From: Heterocephalus glaber
Taxonomy: Eukaryota; Chordata; Mammalia; Rodentia; Bathyergidae
Length of the DNA stretch: 64,000 nucleotides
Direction: 5' to 3'
NCBI RefSeq assembly: GCF_000247695.1
Contig: NW_004624734.1
Span: 10,176,658 to 10,240,657 of the forward strand
The notes under the pieces are model-generated. The model searched no databases, was not told the origin of the DNA, and saw only the letters and a list, made by a program, of their open reading frames with translations. Position 1 is the stretch's first letter. Every line of letters starts with the position of its first letter. Positions 47,791 to 59,934 of this stretch are shown piece after piece. The translations under genes and the position numbers were made by a program.

Positions 47791-48223
47791 CTGCCAGAGA
47801 GGAGGGGTGGGAAGAAATGATTCAGGAGGGGATTCTTTCGTGACTCAACCACAGTTTGGAGACAGAATGAAGCACGAAATGGAGCCATTATTGGTTACCT
47901 GAGTTCAAATGACACCGATATTTCCATGCTTTCTCAGTTTAAGCCAGTATTTTGCTCAGACTAGGATGTAAGTCTTTATATATGACAGCAGTCCCTAAGC
48001 CCTGCCACTTGTAAATGTTATTTGCATCACATTTTAATTCAGGTCTCATGACTCAGTGAGATAAAGGCAATTGCCCCATTTGGGAAGTCCATGGATGTTT
48101 GTGATGTAGCCAGAATCACACAGCAGCCCCTCTGGGATTCAGAAGCCCTAACCCCTAATTAGAGGTTCAAGACTGGAAAGCTTGGGGTGGCATTGTACAT
48201 TGGAAAGTCTGCATGACCTATTC

Positions 48224-48319
48224 TTTTTTTTTTTTTTTTTTTTTGCAGCACTGGGGATGGAACTCAGTACCTTCTGCTTGGGAGGCAGGCGCGTTGCCAC
48301 TGAGCTAAATGCCTGGCCC
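48224..48319 (-). mobile_element. ID-like SINE, antisense, diverged
   Basis: A T-run of about 21 is followed by 'gcactggggatggaactcagtacc' and 'cgttgccactgagctaaatgcctggcc'. It is more diverged than the copy at 47.6 kb, and no clean target duplication was seen. Confidence 0.9.
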
Positions 48320-48856
48320 TGCATTATCTAATCTGGTCTTCAGCATTCCTATACTGGACCTCTATGTACCAATGCACCTCTTGAGAGTCACCTGGCCCTC
48401 ATCTTCCTGGCCCATCCAACACTGCAGAATGTCACAGCCTCCCTTAGGGTGAAGACAAGCTCCATTGCAGATCTCTCATGCCACAGTAGGACCCAGGGAT
48501 GTGCTGGCTCCTCTCGCCCTTTCTGGGTATAGATGGTGACCCACACACTGTCACACAGGATCTGCTTACAGAGGCCACTTGGCAGCTCTACTCAGAAATG
48601 GAAAGGAGTTAAACTTTGGGGGAAAACTTTGGCCAATGAAAGGCAGGAGATGAAAGGAACCCAGCATACGGATTCCAGTGGTTCCAGTTGACCTGTCAGG
48701 AGGTGTCCAGTAGGTGATTAAGCAACTGGCAATGTTTTCTCCAGATATGTGGCCAGCTTGATAATTCACAACTTTGTATTTGCTCCCCGCCTTACTACCA
48801 CTTTTCCCTTGTTTTTCTTACCCTAGGATTTTATCCCTCAATAAAGTATCAACAAG

Positions 48857-49419
48857 TGTGTTAGCCAGGTTTTTCCAGAGGAACAAAATCACTAGACTGT
48901 ATATGTAATTACTAGTGGGGATTTATTAGATTGCCTTATACAATCAGAGACTGGGTAGTTCTACAATGGCTGTCTGAAGGCTGGAGAACTAGGAAAAACC
49001 AGCAGCTATTCAGTCCAAGAAGCTAGAAACCTCAGAACAAGAAGGGCCAACAATGCAGCTCCAGTCCTAGGCTGGAGGGCTGGAAACCCCACAGAGAGTT
49101 GCAGGTGCAAGTCTGTGTTCAAAGTCTAGAGAATCTGATGTCTAGGAACAATGGCAGCAGCAAAAGATTCACTCACTCAAGAAGGGTAGAGTTTGTATAC
49201 TCCGGTGAGCTCTCCTCTTCTGCTTTTGATTCCATCCGGGCCCCAAGCCTATGGGATGGTGCCACCCACATTCGGAGGTGGGTCTTCTTCATTCACCTGA
49301 GTGACCACAGACCTATCATCTCTGGAAAGACCCTCACAGACATACCCAGAAGTGTGCTTTATTAATTTTCTAGGCATCTCTTAATTTAGTAAGGTAGACA
49401 ACCAAGATTAACTATCACA
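48857..49419 (-). mobile_element. Complete solo LTR (563 bp)
   Basis: On the minus strand it starts TGTGATAGTTAATCTTGG and ends GGCTAACACA, with a reverse polyadenylation signal (AATAAATCCCC) near 48920. Flanks are ACAAG (48852-48856) and GCAAG (49420-49424), a 4/5 match, suiting a 5-bp target duplication as in ERVL/MaLR-type elements. No internal region is present. Confidence 0.65.
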
Positions 49420-50428
49420 GCAAGAAAACACTGCTTCATGGTCTGTCTCCTAAGGAACAGGGACTGTTGGTACCAAAACTGACAGTAAAAAGTAAAGCTT
49501 CAAGATGGGATGTTGGAGTTGGATTTCCCATCAACCTATAAGTAGTCAGGGCCCCACTGTTGATGGTAAGTAGGACCATAAATGACATATATTGACATTA
49601 CTAAAGATTTATCTCCAGCTAATTGGAATGAAGTACAGGTAGAAAGCAAAGTTTTATGAGATCAAGTGGCTACTGTGCTGTTTAGTGTGGAGAAACGGTA
49701 ATCATAAAAATTGGGAGGGTAATTAAGTAGATTTTTTCAGGTAGTATTGGAAGATTTGTAAAACTGAAGTGATAGGCTCAGGGAAGCTATTTTCTAACTT
49801 AAGCCATGCTTTGCAGCAGCTTTAAGGACACTCTTGAAATCCACAAGACAGACTATATTGAAAATTAAACTCAGGATCTGGTTTAAGGATTTCAGAGCTG
49901 TAAAGGAGACTAAATGTACAGCCGCATAGGTGACTTATGTCTGAGTCAGGGCTCTGATGGAGAAATTGTTGAACATTGTGATCTGAAATAGACTGATTTG
50001 AATGAACACACCTGAACATTTTGGATCCAAAAACTTCCTAAATCTTCTGGCAGATAGAAGCAATTCTTTTCCTCTTGTTAAAACAGAACAGCTCCTCTTG
50101 TCCTGGGTGCCACAAGAGCCTCATTGAAGTAGGTACGTTGCAAGATGGCTCTTGTCCCGTGACAATAGCCTCCAGCTTCTCTGCTCAGAGATAACCATAA
50201 ACAGGTACCAGTAACATCCAAAGGTTCTCCAGGTTAAGAAACCCAGGCCAGGAGAAGAGCTGACCATAGATATCTAGAATGGGAGCTGGGTTTGGAGGAA
50301 AATAATGAATGCCAATTATGACCCCATGACTGGCTCTAGCGGAGGGACTCTAGCTTGGTTTAGGAATCCTTCATGTCTTTTTTTTTTTTTTAGGAAGTTA
50401 TAATGACTACATAAAGAAATGGACTTGT

Positions 50429-50519
50429 GGGCTGGGGATTCAGCTCAGTGGTTCCGCCACCTGCCTCAAAAGCACAAGGTCCTGAGTTCAATCCCCAGTA
50501 CCAAAAAAACCAAACAAAC
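50429..50519 (+). mobile_element. Young ID-like tRNA-derived SINE
   Basis: A box 'ttcagctcagtgg', B box 'gagttcaatcc', tail with AAAC repeats. It has a perfect 16-bp target duplication (AAAGAAATGGACTTGT, 50413-50428 and 50520-50535). Confidence 0.95.
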
Positions 50520-50624
50520 AAAGAAATGGACTTGTATCTGCATTTTAAAATTGATGGCATTTTGTTCTCAAGCAGGATCCAAATGTCACAGGAGAAGGGA
50601 GCAACTTGGTCTTAATCCATTTTC

Positions 50625-50995
50625 TACAGCCTAGAGTGGATAATTTATAACAGAAGAGCTTTATTTTGTCTCATGGTTCTGGAAGTCCAAGAGCACTCAC
50701 TGGCACCTTCTCAGGTTCTGATGATGGCCTCCTGGCAGAAGGGCAAGTAGGCCCATGCAACAGGAGGTCACAAGGTAGGAGAGGAAGCAAGAGACAGAAA
50801 GCCAAACTTGCTTTTATAACAACTCTAGGGAAACTACATTAATCCCTCATGAGGTTGGAGCCTCCATGACCTCATTAACTCTCAAAGGTCCTACAACTCC
50901 TTAACACTATCACTTTGAGAAATTAAACCTAACATGAGTTTTAGTGGAGATGAACCACAGTCCCACATTACAAACTGAATAGTGCAAGGGGTGGG
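50625..50995 (-). mobile_element. MaLR-like LTR, antisense
   Basis: 'ggataatttataacagaagagctttattttgtctcatggttctggaag', 'gatggcctcctggcagaagg', 'catgaggttggagcctccatgacctc' and 'aaacctaacatgag' follow an antisense MST/MLT LTR. Confidence 0.65.
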
Positions 50996-51689
50996 CTGTA
51001 TTGGGCCCATTGGTGCACTTCCAGGCTTCACTTGGCTCCACCTCCCTTTTCATGCTGCTTTATGGAAGGAGCCACAGCAGCAGTGGGAGCGAGGCCCTGC
51101 CGACTGAAGACATGGAGGTTTCTGTTTCTCTGGCCAATCCCATACTCCGATCAAACTCAGACCATGGGGAGTGGGCCCTGGCTTCCTACTAGCTGTAAGG
51201 GGCTGACATACATGACTGGAAAGTGTGGGAGTGTTGACTCCCTAGAGGATGAACACTGATCAATGATAGGGTCTGGGAAGGTCTGGTAGATGATTTATCT
51301 CCCTTTCTCTATCCATGGTCCATATGGCTTCTTTCAATGTGTCTTCTGGAGTGAGCAGCTGGCTGTGTTTCCTGGCAAAGCTTTGGCCAGCTCAGCACCA
51401 CCTCTGATTTGCTTTCTTTCCTTCCTTGCCTCTTTCTTGTATTCAGTCTTTCTAACCTTGGGTTGTATTACCACATGAGCTTTTTTGTGGGTTTCCTTGT
51501 TCTGAAAACCCCAAATTAGGCAAGTTTTGAGAGGTTTTGTGGGTGCAGAGATTGTGGACACAGACATAAAACAAAATGGAATAGGATGGCAACCAGGATA
51601 TTTTACGCCCCTGAACATCTGTCTACTTCAGAGAACTGGAAGAGGTGGCTCCTTCCATACCCTGACAATTGTCCTTAGGAGTCTATGGC

Positions 51690-51960
51690 TATGGGCAAAT
51701 TCTAGCAGTGAGAGTTTCATGCTGGTCAACAGCCTGGGCTCTGGAGTGAGACCACTTGATTCTCATCAGATGTATAATTTTTGGAAAATTTCCAAAGCCT
51801 TAGTCTGACTTCTTTCCACTGTCTCTAATGGATTATGATAGTATTTACATATAATTAGATAACAGAATTTTTTGGAAGGATTAACTGAAATAATTCACAT
51901 GACTAACACACAGTAATTGCTCAAAAAAAATCTACCTCTAATTATTTGGAAGGATAAAGG
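51690..51960 (+). repeat. MIR
   Basis: 'cagcctgggctctggagtgagaccacttgattctc', 'tccaaagccttagtctgac' and 'taacacacagtaattgctcaa' lie in the sense MIR order. Confidence 0.65.
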
Positions 51961-52869
51961 GGCAAAAATGCTAAGCTTGCGAGAGTGCTAATGGGCATCA
52001 GAGAGCTTTGTGAGAAAAACATAAAGAAAATTAAAAACTGCTTTTGACTAGAAAGGAGCACTCATTATTAAAACTTGAAATTATGCAGACTATGTTTTGA
52101 AATGCTACAAATAAACATATGGTTATTTAAAAAGGGATTGGTATTACCCAGTTGTTCACTTTCTCAGCTTGAATTAACTTTGTACTTTCGTCATGTTTTA
52201 TAGGGCAGCTGTGAATCTGTCCAGAGAGGATATGAGGGAGGGGATACCCTAAGTCTCTCTTGGGGTTTGGGTAGGACATCATGGTCCTTCTGAGGTTACC
52301 CTGCAGTAATCTAAGCTGAGCAGGATTTATCTGTGTAGTGGGAAGATTTGCCCTGGCTCACACTGAGTTAGCTCTCTCCAGGACAATGCATTGGTCCAAG
52401 TCTGCAACTATGTAGATGTTTATATAGAGAGGTAGGAGGTAGAGGGAGCCAGGAAGCCCAGATTTTAAACTTTAAGCTATTCACATTTTCTGTGTCTTAT
52501 CACTCATTTCTTAACCCTAAGAATGGACCAAGGTTTTGGAAAAAGTTGTCAGGTCAAGCTTTCTTGGTAGTCACAGCCTGGCTCAGGGTCATTTTCCTAT
52601 ATCAAGAGAGAGTCCAAACAGACAGAATCCAAGAGAATATTTGGTTAGAACCATTTGGCTGGTCACTTCCTTGGTCAGGAGAGTCCAAATGCCAGCCCAA
52701 TGGATGGAGCCAGCTCCCTCACCTCCCTTCAACCGGACACCAACATATGCTGGGCCAGTCTGAAGCCAGAAAGAAAGTAATGCGTTCCACTTTCCAAATT
52801 GTCACATTCAAATGGAGGAGGAGAAATACTCATAACCCTAAATTTTAAATAAGGCTATTTCTCTTTCTT

Positions 52870-53145
52870 ACTTAAAGCTCCCCAACACAGCCCCAGTATC
52901 TCCCTCCCCTGATCCTCTCTTCTCCCCTCTCACTGCACTGTGCCTTTATCTTTGAGCTTCTGAGTTCCTGGCATGCACCTTGTTGTTTCAAAGCTCCTTG
53001 CTCTTGTTCGAGCTGCTTCCCCTGCCTAGAATCCCCTCTCTTATCATGAGCGTGGCTTATTCCTGAGCAGTCCTCCTGTCTCTTTTCTCTCCAGTTTAGA
53101 CCATTATGGCACCTTTCCTAATGGACTCTAACTATGCAAGTTTGC
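52870..53145 (+). mobile_element. L2 3' fragment
   Basis: 'cctttatctttgagcttctgagttcctggcatgcacc' and 'gagctgcttcccctgcctagaatcccctctc' are L2 3' signatures. It is cut by the LTR starting at 53147. Confidence 0.65.
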
Positions 53146-53146
53146 A

Positions 53147-53527
53147 TGGCTTGAGCGTGGTGTGTTCCCCAAGCATTCATGTGTTGGAAGCATGATCCCA
53201 TTGTGGTTAAGAAGTGGCAAGACCTTTAAGAGGTGGGGGCTAGTGAGAGAACATAGGTCATTCGGGGCATGCCCTTGGAAAGGACTAAGGTAGTTATCGG
53301 GGGCTTGAGTTACTTTTTATGAATATGAATTACTAGAAAGAAGCAAGACTGGCCCCCGCCACTCTCTGGCTTCCTGTTATTCTCACTGAGGCTCCTCCCA
53401 TTAGGACCTCACCAGTGGAGTTACCTGATCTTTTATTTTCAAAACTGTGAGCGAAACAAACCTCTTTTCTTTATAAAGTACCCAACTCTGGGTATTTTAT
53501 CGTAGCAACAGAAAATGGACTAATACA
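53147..53527 (+). mobile_element. MaLR-like solo LTR
   Basis: Starts TGGCTTGAGC and includes 'catgtgttggaagcatgatccc', 'ctttaagaggtgggggctagtg', 'ctcttttctttataaagtacccaactctgggta', ending 'agcaacagaaaatggactaataca'. This is the classic MST/MLT-type layout. Confidence 0.75.
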
Positions 53528-53534
53528 GAATATG

Positions 53535-53725
53535 TGTGGTCTGGGAGGTGGCAAGCTATAGTACTTGCAGAAAGAACTCTGATTTTGGTGTTACCTGAAT
53601 CTGGGTCAAGTCTGGAAAGTTCCCTTAATCTCTCTGAGCCTCAGTTTCCCTGACTGTATATTGAGGATGCAAAAGGGGCCCTGTGGGGCTGTCGTGAGGA
53701 ATATTAGGAACAATGCCCTTCAAGC
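53535..53725 (+). repeat. MIR
   Basis: 'gaaagaactctgattttggtgttacctgaatctgggtcaag' then 'ttaatctctctgagcctcagtttccctgactgta', sense. Confidence 0.8.
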
Positions 53726-53929
53726 TTCCAGCTCAGGGTCTTCACAGAATAGATCAAGAGATCACATCTAACTTCTCTAGCTCTAAGTCTAACTATCCCC
53801 TAACTGTGACAGCCTTGGGAAAAGACTCTACTTTATTCATCTCTGAATTCAAACATTTGGCAGCACCCAGTATGTAGCTCTGTAAATATTTGAGAGTTAA
53901 TAGGCATTATTAATGGACCAGCCAAATGC

Positions 53930-54136
53930 AGTGGTCCTATGGCAAGGCTCCTCTTTCCCCTCCACTCTTCCTTCTCTGAGTCTTCCGTGCTACTTCTCAA
54001 ACCCTCAAGCCCAACTCTACATGAGGACCTCAGCCTGGCCATTCCTTCTGCCTAGAAATCTCTCCAATATCAGCAGGGCCCAGTTCCCCACCTCTTCAAA
54101 TCTTTGCTCAAGTGCCATATTGTCAATAAGACCCAA
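53930..54136 (+). mobile_element. L2 3' fragment interrupted by an LTR
   Basis: 'ggccattccttctgcctagaaatctctcc' and 'tcttcaaatctttgctcaagtgccatattgtcaataagaccc' are L2. It stops where the LTR begins. Confidence 0.7.
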
Positions 54137-54439
54137 TGCTATGGTTTGAATATCTGCCCTCTGGAGTGAATTAATGCTGTAATAAAATGGGCTTTCCACT
54201 GTGGTTCTGCTCCTTTCCCTCTTCTGCCATGTGAGGAACAGTTGTTCCTCCTTGGTGGAGAATAAGCACTGAGGGTGCCATCTTGGAAATGGAGATAGAG
54301 CCCTCACCAGACCCCAAACCCGCCAGCTCCCTGGCCTTGGACTTTTCATCCTCTAGAACAGTTAAAAGTAAATCTGTATTCTTCACAGATTACCCAGTCT
54401 CAGGCATTCTGTGACAGGAACACAACACAGACTAAGACA
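54137..54439 (+). mobile_element. MaLR-like solo LTR
   Basis: Starts TGCTATGGTTTGAATATCTG and ends 'cccagtctcaggcattctgtgacaggaacacaacacagactaagaca'. The middle is shortened compared with the copy at 53.1 kb. Confidence 0.7.
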
Positions 54440-56159
54440 CTCACCCTAACCACCCTATTTAAAATTGCAGCCCACACCCTCTGGCCCTCATTATTCTCCT
54501 TTTTTATTTCCCCCCACCCCAAGGCTCATTGCTTGTAGATACACACATTGTCTTACTCCTTTCCCTTGTTTATTATGTGTCTCCTTCACTAGAGAGGGAG
54601 CTCCACTGAGGGAAGGATTTGGGGTTCCTTTGTTCATCCCCCTCAGTCCACCTGTGGTTTTAGCAGCAGTCACAACATTCATTTGTATGCTGGGGTGCCC
54701 CCACTTCCAGGGACCTGCTGCAGCATCTCTGCTTTTCTGCCTTAGAGCCCAGGAAGCCCGCTTCACAGGGGGAAATGAAGTGAACTCCAAGGTGGACTGA
54801 ACAGTGGGCACCTGTCCCAGCCTCCTTTGCAGGGCTGGTTCTGAGACCCGTTCTATACAGTTCCTTCAGGGGTGCCGAGGACTGACCTGACCACGCACAG
54901 CAGTAACTGGTTTCTTAACCCCAGCTTACCTGGCTTCTCCTCCATCCCTGCCCCGTTCTCTATGCTCCTTCCTCCTTCCCCTGCTTCCATGCTTATGTCC
55001 CACATAAGTCACCTCCTTCAGGTCCTCTCGGGCTCTACTTCGGGGACAACTCAGACTAAGAGACCAACCACAGAGACCTCTTTATTCCAGGAGCCTAGAG
55101 CAAGACTTCTCCTGCAGTGGCCTGGTCCATATTTGTTGTGTGAACGAATGGAAAGAGAGACAGTTTACAAAGTTCTATGTTTTGTGTCTTGCCTTATGAT
55201 TAAATGTTTGGGTGGCTTTTTATTGAAAGGAGAACTTGCTGAATTCTATATCTTCTTGTTTACAATGAGATTTTCACAGAATGGCTTTTGCCTGGAAACC
55301 TGTCTGGCTCTGAGCTTTGTAGATTTTTCAGGGAAAGAGGGCTTTGCCATTTACTTTAGCAGAAATGTCAGAAGCATCCGGAAGCCCAGAGATCCACTGC
55401 TCGCTTACACGGGAGCTGACTGGCCCCACACACAGCTGTTCTTTATAACTTCACCTCTCTCTGAGCGCAACGTTAGGGGACTGATGCGCCCTCCTACCCC
55501 AGAATACAGCTGAGATCGCCTTTCCTTGTTTGTGGCCTCCACAGACATGTACAGAATGTAGGCTCTGGGCACTGGGGAACAGAATTGCCCGACACAGGGT
55601 CCCTGCCCTCTCTTCAGGGCCTCGGATCCATGAGGAAGACAGAGAAGAACATGAGCTCAGTGTGGCAAACTCAGGAAGCCTCTGCAGCTCCTTAACCTGG
55701 GGACCATGCTACTTTGTGCCCAACGGACCAAACTGACTACGTGCACACACTCTGCAGTTTCTGCCTCTCCTGCAGCTTCCTACACGGAAGACCTTACCTT
55801 CTGCCTGCCGGGCAGAGTCTTTGTCACCCCAGATCTTAGCACTTGGCCCAGGCAGCATCTTCTCCCCCAGCTCAACTCTGCCAGGCCGATTCCCAGCTTG
55901 ACCTCCACTGGCACTGTCTGAAGTCTACGCCTGGAGACTGGTGTGTCTTCCTTTTACTGGGTATGAAAGCATGCGGACTGGAGGCAGTGGATGCAGGAGG
56001 AAAGTGTACTCTGTATGACTCTGAGTCTGGCAGGCCTGGGTCCCAGTGCCAGTGCCAGTGCCACCATCCCCTGGCTCTGTGTCCTTGGGCATGCATGCAG
56101 CAGAGTAAGAGCTTAGGCTGCACCAGGGAGTGACTGCACCCTGCTGGGCCTTGTGATCC

Positions 56160-56310
56160 AAGCTGAGACTTCTGAGATTCATTCTGAGGCTAATGGGGAA
56201 GTGCTGGATGGTTTCAAGCAGAGTGGCATTAAGCACTTATGATTTATAACAACCACCCTGGTGGCCTCCAGGAGCAGGGAGAGAAATGGCCAGGGAAGGC
56301 TGGTGAGCTG
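56160..56310 (+). repeat. Unclassified mammalian interspersed repeat
   Basis: 'ggaagtgctggatggtttcaagcagagtggcattaag' resembles the common 'gggaagccactggagggttttgagcagagg' dispersed repeat. A similar relative is seen at about 30.9-31.05 kb. Confidence 0.4.
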
Positions 56311-56314
56311 AGTG

Positions 56315-56400
56315 CTAGTGAAGAGGCTGGACCCAGAGTCACACTGTCCAGGTCTGAGTAAGAGGTTCTGCCTCAGTTTCTTCATCTGTTACATGGGATT
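56315..56400 (+). repeat. MIR-like fragment
   Basis: 'gtctgagtaagaggttctgcctcagtttcttcatctgttacatgggatt' is the MIR 3' core. Confidence 0.75.
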
Positions 56401-57014
56401 AATCCATAATACAACTTGTTTTGCTTGGGATATCACAAGAAAACATAAATGGTAATGGGTTTGTGAACTTTAAAATACCATATGAATACCAGCAATGCCT
56501 AGAGAAGGGACTTAAGCTTGGTAACACTTTATTTCCCTCTCTGGTAAAAGGATTTTGCACCAGTATAGTGCTCCACAGAACAGGGTTCAGGCTTTTCCTA
56601 ACTTGAAGGTCTGGCATCTTCAGCATATAGGGATTTTTCACCTCATGGTCCACGATGGCTACTCAGACTCCAGCCATCATATCCATATTCCAGCCAGCAG
56701 GAAAAAGAAAGAAAGAATGAAGAGTGTGTTTTAAGAGCACTTTCTGGAAGTCTCAGTGGCACTTCTGCTTGCATCCCATTGCTCGGGCATAATTACACGA
56801 CTACATCTAGCTGTGATGGAGGCTGCAAAACACATTTCCTAATGAGGGCAGCCACGGGTCTAGCCTAATGTCAGGGAGTCCTTTGCTGTTGAATAAGAGA
56901 TGGATACTATGAAACATTCAATGCAATTCTGGTCATCTCTTCTAGTGTTTTGCATTGTGGAGTTTCATGTATTAGATTTCTTAAAAGCAGAGTGTATCTA
57001 AGTCATAGGACATC

Positions 57015-57396
57015 GCTGTCGTTTGCATAAATGTTCCCCAAGGTTCCTGTGCTGAAGGATTGGTTGGTCCCCAGCTCATGGAGCCCCTGGGCGGCTGAGG
57101 AACTTTGAAGAGGCTTGGCCTAGGAGGAGGTCTGCCGGTCATGGGAGATGTGATCTTGAAGGTAATATTGGGACCCAGTCCCTTCCTCTTCCTCTCTTTT
57201 GCATCCCAGCCAGGAGGTGAATAACTTTACCAAGTGTGGTTGCCATGATGTGCTGCCTTACCACAGACCCCAAAGCAGCAGGGCAAAACAACCATGGACT
57301 GAAATCTCTAAAACTGGGAGTCAAAATAAACCTTTTCATTTTATAAGTTGTCTGCCTCAGCTGGTTATTACAGTATTGGAAAGCTGACTGACACAG
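57015..57396 (+). mobile_element. MaLR-like solo LTR
   Basis: 'gttccccaaggttcctgtgctgaaggattggttggtccccag', 'gccatgatgtgctgcctt', 'aaaataaacctttt' and the end 'tattacagtattggaaagctgactgacaca'. Same family as 26970 and 35185. Confidence 0.7.
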
Positions 57397-58123
57397 ACAT
57401 TGGACAAGGAGCCACAACTCCAGAGGCAATGTTGCAGGAAGGATACTTCATTATGCTCCATGAGAAGTTCAAAAGGATCCCTGCTCTAAACAGAGACGCT
57501 TTCCTTTATGGGAGGCATATAAAGCCTCCTTCTGTTGACACAGTCTTGCTGAGCAAGGACAGAGAAAGCCTCACAGATCTCGAGTTGGAGAGGCAAGAGC
57601 TGAGCACCCATGGCAGGAGCTGTTGGGTGAAGCATTAGGAGAGAAGCAAAGCTGTCCTGCTCACTACCAGAGGAGGACGCTGAGCTTTGAGAGTGCAGGA
57701 GAGAGGGCTCTAAATCACATGCTGCTACCCTATTTAGATGACATGGGACCAGACAGCCCAGAACACACAGGGATGTCTCTCTGCAGGCCCTTTAGAGCAG
57801 GACACTGGAGTGCACACATCTGGACTCCTCTGGCAGTTGCGGCCCACATCTGAGCATGGAAAGATTTAGAAAGGCCACAGAGTAAATGACTCTTTCCAGG
57901 TACTTTTACTTCTAGATCCTTTGAAAGCCTAAATCTTACCAGGCAGTTACAAGGCCTGATTCTGGTTTACTCAGAGTAAGCGAAGCAGGAAATGAGGACC
58001 AGCATTTACTGGCTGTTTTATGAGGTTCTGAGCATGGCAATCAGAAAGGCAGGTACTGGTATTGTCACTATTTTAAAGGAATCAGGCAGAGGCGAAGTGG
58101 TGCCGTGGCCTGGTGTTCGCCTC

Positions 58124-58565
58124 TGTTATATTGTGGGTGTGGTTTGTCCCCCAAAGGTTCGTCCACATGCTGGAAGCTTGGTCCCCGTGTGGTGGTGGTG
58201 TTGAGATGGTAGAACCTGTAAGAGGTGGGCAGAGAAGAAGGCGACTGGGTCCTGGGGCCTAGTGAGTGGATTCATGCTGCTCTCACAAGGTGAGCTGGGC
58301 CTTGCAGGGGTGAGCTAGTTCTCACCAAAGCAGGTCTTTATAAAGTGAAGCTACTGCTTGTTTTGGGCTTCATTTGTAAGGGACAATTTCCCTCCCTGTT
58401 TCTCTGCCACATTGTGACTGAGCCAAGGGGACCCTTGCCAAAGGCCAGTAACACTCTGTTTGGACTTTCCAGCCACCAGAACTGTGCGTAAGGTAAACCT
58501 TCTTTTTCTTGTACATCATCCAGTGTCAGGTGTTTTGTTATAGCAACACAAAATGGACTGAGACA
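58124..58565 (+). mobile_element. MaLR-like solo LTR
   Basis: 'gtttgtcccccaaaggttcgtccacatgctggaagcttggtccc', 'gtctttataaagtgaagc' (TATA-like) and the end 'caggtgttttgttatagcaacacaaaatggactgagaca'. At 442 bp it is one of the longer copies here. Confidence 0.75.
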
Positions 58566-59104
58566 GTCCCCTTGTTGCACACCCCATTTGCCATGTGACT
58601 CGTACATCTCTGCACTCTGACTTTGTGCCCTTGTGCCCTGCTTGGACCAATGGCATGCTGGTAAGTCTGTGGCAAGCATAAGCTTGAAAGGTGCTGTACA
58701 GCTGGATTTGCTTGTTTTTGCTTCTCTACCCATGGGGAGGGAAGAACATGCCCCACTAGCATGCCAGAAGGTAAAAGACACATGGGACAGAGTCCAGTCA
58801 TTCCAGTTATCCCAGCTGAGGCCACCTTAGTGCAGCCAACTGGCAGCAAAACCTCAGCTTGTGAGTGAGCCCCAGCCAGCCTGAAGCCACCTGCAGGTGC
58901 ATGAGCAAGGCCACCCAGGCCAGCAGAACTGGCTTGGACCAGAGTGATCCTCCAGGCACACAGCTAAGTGAAGGTCCCTCCAGCACACTGCTGAAGCTGT
59001 GTGGCATCCTCACCGCTGTGGATAGCCATGCAGGAGATCATGTGACTCCCAGGTAAGATGGAGCCCAAGTACTCTGGCTGCATAGCCCACACTCTTAGAT
59101 CCCA

Positions 59105-59515
59105 TTCCATGCTCAGAGTGGGTAGTTATGGCCCGCAGGCCAAGTGCAGTCTGCATTCTGCTCTTGCACAGCCCATGAGTTGAGAATGGTTGGGATGGGT
59201 AAATATTTTTCATCAGTTTGATGATAGAGAATGCTATCTTTCAACCCAAAGTAAGTAAAATATTATTCCATAAAGAATCACATTCTATTCATTAGTATAT
59301 CTATACTACAGAACACTGTACTTAACTATTGTAGTTTATTTTGAATTTCATCAGTAATAATTCTTAGAAATTTGTTCTTTCTTCTGATTTAAATATCTAC
59401 ATAATGTCTTTGATTTTGGTTTTTATCCTACAAAGTTTAAAATATCTGGCAGGTTTGCTGACTGCTGACTGAACTTGGTCTTTGAATTTGGTCCTCAGGC
59501 TAAGAAATGGAAGGT
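59105..59515 (+). mobile_element. AT-rich DNA-transposon-like fossil
   Basis: Begins with 'gtagttatggcccgcaggccaa', has an AT-rich centre and ends 'gaatttggtcctcaggctaag'. The 'ggcccgcaggcc' ends recall hAT-type fossils. Identity is uncertain. Confidence 0.4.
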
Positions 59516-59934
59516 ACTAGACCCTTTGAGGTCTTCATAGTCAAACTCAGAAGAAGAATGAGATGCCAGGCCTCTAGTTTCCTAGCCTAGAGCTCTTGAC
59601 AGCTCTCTCAGGAGTCCAGTAGTAGTTGGATTTGTCCAAAGACCTCCAGATCACCACCTGGAAAGTTCTCGGTGCCCCAGGTCCTGTCCAAGCTTCTCCT
59701 CTTGGCCTTTCTTCTGAGGTCGCCTGCTCACAGGAGCATGGATGATTCACTGCATCTTTCTCCAGGTCTGCCCCAAGCTATCTAACATGAATTTGTGCTG
59801 TGTGCCTTTGTGATAATTAAAAAATGTGAGCATTTAAGACTATTTGTACCTGAGACGATGGAGACATTCTCCCCCGACAACTCTCACAATCTAGCCTCAT
59901 TAGGAAGGAGAAATGGAATGGGAGAATCCAAGAG

